Positions 60,266 through 64,000 of a stretch of 64,000 bases of DNA are shown piece by piece. The notes below the pieces were generated by a model. The model was not told the DNA's origin, ran no database searches, and saw only the letters and a program-made list of their open reading frames with translations. Each line of letters opens with the position of its first letter. The stretch's first letter is position 1. Source of the stretch: an uncultured Alphaproteobacteria bacterium (GTDB taxonomy: Bacteria > Pseudomonadota > Alphaproteobacteria > HIMB59 > GCA-002718135); contig CACKRG010000003.1 in the NCBI GenBank assembly GCA_902602515.1, positions 62,001 through 126,000 on the forward strand, read 5' to 3'. The translations under genes were made by a program, and so were the position numbers.

Positions 60266-60355
60266 ATGATTATGAAAAATCAAAATCCAAACCCACCAAA
60301 GTGTGGTTGCAGCTGCAGCTGTTGTTGCACTTGTGAAGGTGGAGATTGCTGTTAA
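60266..60355 (+). CDS. Very short Cys-rich peptide (27-29 aa, 9 Cys), candidate metal-binding/metallothionein-like; not in the ORF track
   Basis: Hand translation (M)IMKNQNPNPPKCGCSCSCCCTCEGGDCC* followed by tandem stops; AGG 7 nt upstream of the second ATG (60272). Confidence 0.5.
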   Translation: MIMKNQNPNPPKCGCSCSCCCTCEGGDCC

Positions 60356-60422
60356 TAATACATTCTAAATTAAACAAAATTCAGAAATAAATAATTATAA
60401 TTTAATTTTTTTTAAAATTTTA

Positions 60423-60830
60423 CTATTTTAAATTAATAATAATATCTGACTTACTATTTATTGGAGGAAATCTACCAACGATATTAGATCTATATATTTC
60501 AGGTCTATGTCTACGTCTCAAAAAACCATCATCAGATTTGCTATAGGATAATAGCAGTTCCTCTATTGAATCAATATAAGCAGAATTTTCAGGATCTATA
60601 TCTCCAAACACATAGGTAAAACAATTTTCTGCGGTAAAGGATACAATACATGAACGTTTACAATTACTCATGCAATTTACACCTCTTAAAGTTACATTTT
60701 TTGTATTTTTAAATTTATCAATTAATTTTTGTGCAAGTTTTTCTCCTGCAAGTTTATTATTATTTTGAGCTTTATTAAGGGTACATGTGAGACAAACAGA
60801 TAATATTATTTCTTTTTGTTTTTTTGACAT
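60423..60830 (-). CDS. DUF1636-type Cys-containing putative metal/Fe-S-binding protein
   Basis: SVCLTCTLN...GVNCMSNCKRSCIVSFTA...TYVFGDID. Confidence 0.75.
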   Translation of the reverse strand: MSKKQKEIILSVCLTCTLNKAQNNNKLAGEKLAQKLIDKFKNTKNVTLRGVNCMSNCKRSCIVSFTAENCFTYVFGDIDPENSAYIDSIEELLLSYSKSDDGFLRRRHRPEIYRSNIVGRFPPINSKSDIIINLK

Positions 60831-60851
60831 TTTTATTCTAAATTTAATAAT

Positions 60852-61106
60852 CTAATGGGTGTGGTTTGTTAGATTATTAATATCTGACTCCTCTATTTCT
60901 TCTATTGATTTTGCAACTCGCCAATTTTTCATTGATCCGTCTTCATTTCTTGCAGTAATTACAGTTTCGATTGGTGGACAATCAGGCTCATGACAACTGA
61001 GCTCAGCAATACTTATTATAGTATTTTCTGGTAATTTATATTTCTTGGAAATTAAATGTTTAAGATTTCTTATTTTTTCAACATTTTGAGTTTTACGATT
61101 AAACAT
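60852..61106 (-). CDS. Conserved small protein with CHEPDCPPIETVI motif
   Basis: 84 aa; ELSCHEPDCPPIETVI looks conserved and metal-related; no named family recalled with certainty. Confidence 0.6.
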   Translation of the reverse strand: MFNRKTQNVEKIRNLKHLISKKYKLPENTIISIAELSCHEPDCPPIETVITARNEDGSMKNWRVAKSIEEIEESDINNLTNHTH

Positions 61107-61116
61107 ATTTTCTCCT

Positions 61117-62154
61117 TTAATTGTCTGCCCATAAAGATGATAAAAGAATAGAACCTTTCATATCCCCAATTAATATTTGTGAATTATCACTAGATATCGC
61201 TATTGTTGAAACTTCCGAACCTGTTGAACTTCTAATCATAATTGGTTTTTTACTTTCATCAATTTCTGCTAATAAAACTGACCCATCTGTAAAACCGGTG
61301 AAAACAGCTTTTTCTCCATTTAGTGCTTTAACAAATGTTGCAAGTTCTTTACCACCGTTTGCAACAACAATTGGCTTTCTCCCCATTGGTCCTTCTTTAC
61401 CATCAAATGGCCAGCAAACTGCATCACTGGATCCAGATGTTACCAAATACGGTGTATCACCAACCCAAGTAAAACTTTTAATTTTTGATGGATAACCTCT
61501 CATTGCTAAATCAGCTTTGTCGTTTATGCGCCAACCATGAATTTGATTTTCTTGCATTGCAGTTACAATATATTTTGTATCAGGGCTAAACGTTACAGTT
61601 CCATGCGATCCTTTCCATGTAAAATTTGATGCTGTCCATTTATTATTATTAAGTTTCCACACTGTTACTCCACCGTATCTTGAGACCGCAAGACGCTTGC
61701 CTTTATTATCAAATGCTAATCCAGCAACAGTACTTTGATGCTCTAAAGTTTGTGGTTTATCTTTGTTTTTTGTCCAAATATAAACAGTCTTTCCTGATGA
61801 ACAAACTTTAGTATCTTTGTGGGAAGCTACACAGTCAACCCACTTTGAACCAAAATTAAAAATTTCATCAATATTTCCATCAGATGATATTTTTAGAAAA
61901 CGTCCATCTTCTCCTCCCGTTAACACATGATCTTCATAATTTGTCATACTCAACACTACACCCTTATGTGCTTTAACAGTTTTAGGATCAGATCCAGATT
62001 GAAAAAATCTTACAGTACCGTCTCCAAATCCTACCGCTATTTGATCACGAATTGTAACCGCTTCTGTAGCTGGGGCTCCAATATTAAAAATTGAACCTCT
62101 TCTTTCAAGTTCAGTTTTATTTGATTCTTGAAGTGTTTTTAAATCAGCGTTCAT
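61117..62154 (-). CDS. WD40-repeat protein
   Basis: Repeating beta-propeller pattern (AHKGVVLSMT, GEDGRFLKI, VAGLAFDNKGKRLAVS, GSHGTVTFSPDTKYIVTAM). Confidence 0.85.
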   Translation of the reverse strand: MNADLKTLQESNKTELERRGSIFNIGAPATEAVTIRDQIAVGFGDGTVRFFQSGSDPKTVKAHKGVVLSMTNYEDHVLTGGEDGRFLKISSDGNIDEIFNFGSKWVDCVASHKDTKVCSSGKTVYIWTKNKDKPQTLEHQSTVAGLAFDNKGKRLAVSRYGGVTVWKLNNNKWTASNFTWKGSHGTVTFSPDTKYIVTAMQENQIHGWRINDKADLAMRGYPSKIKSFTWVGDTPYLVTSGSSDAVCWPFDGKEGPMGRKPIVVANGGKELATFVKALNGEKAVFTGFTDGSVLLAEIDESKKPIMIRSSTGSEVSTIAISSDNSQILIGDMKGSILLSSLWADN

Positions 62155-63122
62155 GCTGATTTACAATTATCAAAGCCTTCCTTAAGATTCATATTATCAA
62201 GATCACGACCAATAAATACTACTCGAGAACTTCTATCTTTTCCTTTAGGCCAAGGTCCCATTGGTGAAGCATCCATGAGCATGTGTACTCCTTGAAATAC
62301 ATATCGCTCTTCTTCACCTTTAAAGTTCAAAATTCCTTTTGATCGAAGTATGTCCTGACCCTTAGTCCTGAGTAAATTTCCAAACCAATCTTGGAACTTA
62401 TCCATATCTAATGGTGTATCAGATACAAAGGATAGACTAGTAACATCATCATCATGTTCATGATCATGATCTGATTCAAGAAAGTCAGGTTCAATATCTA
62501 ATACTCTATCTAGACTAAATGCATTTAAGCCTACGATTTCATCAAGAGGTGCATCACAACGTGTTGTTTTAATAATCTTAGCAAAAGGATTAATTTTTCT
62601 AATACGATCATTAACTTTTACAATGTCATTATCTTCAACAAGTTCAACTTTATTTAACAAAATTACATCAGCAAAAGCAATTTGTTCTTCTGCTTCATGA
62701 TGATCGACTAATTGAGAACTTAGATGAACAGCATCGGCAACTGTAACAATTGCATCTAATTTTGTTCTATCAGCAACATCTTGATCAACAAAAAATGTCT
62801 GAGCAACTGGGGCTGGATCTGCTAAACCAGTTGTCTCAACTATAATTGCATCAAGCTTATCAGCACGTTTCATTAAGCCACTTAGAATTCTAATTAAATC
62901 ACCTCTAACAGTGCAACAAATGCACCCGTTGTTCATTTCAAATACTTCTTCATCAGCATCAACAACAAGATCATTGTCGATACCTTGTTCACCAAATTCA
63001 TTAACAATGACAGCGTATTTCCGTCCATGCTGTTCAGTTAAAATTCGATTTAAAAGAGTTGTTTTTCCAGCTCCAAGAAACCCTGTTAAAACAGTAACTG
63101 GAACCTGAGAAGTATTTTCCAT
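62151..63122 (-). CDS. CobW/COG0523-family GTPase (metallochaperone-type)
   Basis: TGFLGAGKTTLLNRIL, NNGCICCTVRGDL (CxCC), ETTGLADPAPV, His/Asp-rich DHDHEHDDD. Confidence 0.94.
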   Translation of the reverse strand: MENTSQVPVTVLTGFLGAGKTTLLNRILTEQHGRKYAVIVNEFGEQGIDNDLVVDADEEVFEMNNGCICCTVRGDLIRILSGLMKRADKLDAIIVETTGLADPAPVAQTFFVDQDVADRTKLDAIVTVADAVHLSSQLVDHHEAEEQIAFADVILLNKVELVEDNDIVKVNDRIRKINPFAKIIKTTRCDAPLDEIVGLNAFSLDRVLDIEPDFLESDHDHEHDDDVTSLSFVSDTPLDMDKFQDWFGNLLRTKGQDILRSKGILNFKGEEERYVFQGVHMLMDASPMGPWPKGKDRSSRVVFIGRDLDNMNLKEGFDNCKSA

Positions 63123-63146
63123 ATCAATTTCCTTATAATTAGTTTT

Positions 63147-63179
63147 ATAAATTCCACCTTAATACAAGGTGGAATTTAT
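63147..63179 (-). terminator. Hairpin between znuA and the cobW-like gene
   Basis: ATAAATTCCACCTT-aatac-AAGGTGGAATTTAT, perfect 14 bp stem. Confidence 0.75.
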
Positions 63180-63193
63180 TTAAATATTAAAAT

Positions 63194-64000
63194 TTAACAG
63201 CCTTTAAGCTCGTTCCCGAGATTACTAATCAACGTAAAGTAAAGTGACTTACCAGCATCAATGTTAGCACCTAAAGGATCAAAAACTCCTGTTTTGATAT
63301 TCATATCCTCAGCTATTGTTGTAATAATCTTTGGATTAAATTGAGGTTCAGAGAAAATACATTTTATTCCCTTATCCTTAATAACATCCTGAATATCAGC
63401 TATTTGCTTCGCACCAGGTAAAACATCAGTATTCAATGTTAATGCTCCTGCTGCTCTTACACCAAATCTTTCTTCAAAGTATTGGTAGGCGTCATGGAAG
63501 ACAACAAATTTTGCATCAGAATTAATATCTGTACCAACATCACTAATAAGCTGATCTAAAGCTTTAATTGTTGCTTCAGCATTTGCTTCATATTTCTCTT
63601 TATTGGCAGGATCTAAATCACCTAACTCATGAGCTATTTCATGAACCATTTCTTTAGCATTCATTGGATCTAGCCAAATGTGAGCATCAAATTCACCGTG
63701 TGCATGGCCGTGATCATCGTGGTCATCATGATCATCGTGATCATCGTGGTCATCGTGGTCGTCGTGATCGTCATGGTCACCAAAAATTGATTCTTCTCTA
63801 AATTTTAATTTAGCAATTGAATCAAGTTCCATAAATTCAATTACTTCTGCATCTTTTGCAATTGTGTCTAGAGGTTCTTCCATTGATGTTTCAATACCCT
63901 CTCCAATCCAAAAAATGACATCTGCTTCTTCAAGCATTTTCGCATGAGAAGGTTTCATTGTAAAACTGTGTGGTGATATACTTCCATCGATTATGAGTCC
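63194..64000 (-). CDS. znuA: Zinc ABC transporter substrate-binding protein, 5' end truncated by window edge
   Basis: Frame stays open beyond the track ATG (63958): GLIIDGSISPHSFTMKPSHAKMLEEADVIFWIGEGIE; His/Asp-rich loop; HDAYQYFEERFGV, SEPQFNP. Confidence 0.92.
   Translation of the reverse strand, partial: GLIIDGSISPHSFTMKPSHAKMLEEADVIFWIGEGIETSMEEPLDTIAKDAEVIEFMELDSIAKLKFREESIFGDHDDHDDHDDHDDHDDHDDHDDHGHAHGEFDAHIWLDPMNAKEMVHEIAHELGDLDPANKEKYEANAEATIKALDQLISDVGTDINSDAKFVVFHDAYQYFEERFGVRAAGALTLNTDVLPGAKQIADIQDVIKDKGIKCIFSEPQFNPKIITTIAEDMNIKTGVFDPLGANIDAGKSLYFTLISNLGNELKGC
63710..63781 (-). repeat. 9-bp coding tandem repeat encoding the (DDH)n metal-binding loop of ZnuA
   Basis: About 8 consecutive units of consensus gtgatcatc/gtggtcatc (plus-strand reading). 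Confidence 0.85.

Noticed and set aside
60356-60422. Possible terminator after the Cys-rich peptide
   Set aside because: AT-rich with a T run but no convincing GC-containing stem.
61121-61495. 124 aa plus-strand ORF antisense to the WD40 gene
   Set aside because: No independent RBS or motif; the minus-strand WD40 protein explains the sequence.
63710-63781. Considered as a CRISPR-like or noncoding direct-repeat array
   Set aside because: Units are 9 bp with no spacers and are in frame, encoding the His/Asp-rich ZnuA loop.
1-64000. Mobile elements, phage genes, defence systems, tRNA/rRNA genes
   Set aside because: No transposase, integrase, phage structural, restriction, toxin-antitoxin, tRNA or rRNA signature was recognised; a tRNAscan/Infernal run would be needed to exclude small RNAs.

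Overview
This is an AT-rich window, probably from a marine alphaproteobacterium (GcrA-type domain, PetP/PetR-like genes next to ilvE, petABC, streamlined spacing). No rRNA, tRNA, CRISPR array, phage or transposase was recognised. The ends carry mostly housekeeping genes: msrA, NUDIX, uvrC-pgsA-moaD-moaE, ilvE-MarR-RR-HK, proC, lgt, prs-rplY-pth-ychF, petABC, and a zinc/CobW cluster cut off by the right edge. The middle is metabolic. (1) There is an Opp-type ABC importer operon with a PHP-domain protein. (2) Organosulfonate modules are dispersed: ComD/ComE-like sulfopyruvate decarboxylase, an omega-aminotransferase with alanine dehydrogenase and a Pta-like protein, Xsc in a run with a CaCA exchanger and cysQ-cysD-cysNC, and an HpsN-like dehydrogenase. 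(3) The most novel-looking region is a ~14 kb island (about 20.7-34.8 kb). It has a sugar-type ABC importer without an ATPase, a HAD-like protein lacking the catalytic Asp motif, an SDR, a LacI regulator, five SnoaL/NTF2-like proteins (about nine domains), a MetE-like zinc protein, a bicupin and an HpsN/HisD-like dehydrogenase. Its three divergent promoter regions all carry the perfect palindrome TATTCA-N6-TGAATA, which suggests one undescribed regulon. Other notable items are a 27-29 aa peptide with 9 cysteines, a stand-alone GcrA C-terminal domain, and perfect hairpins just downstream of all three ABC solute-binding-protein genes. All family calls come from reading the protein sequences; no searches were run.
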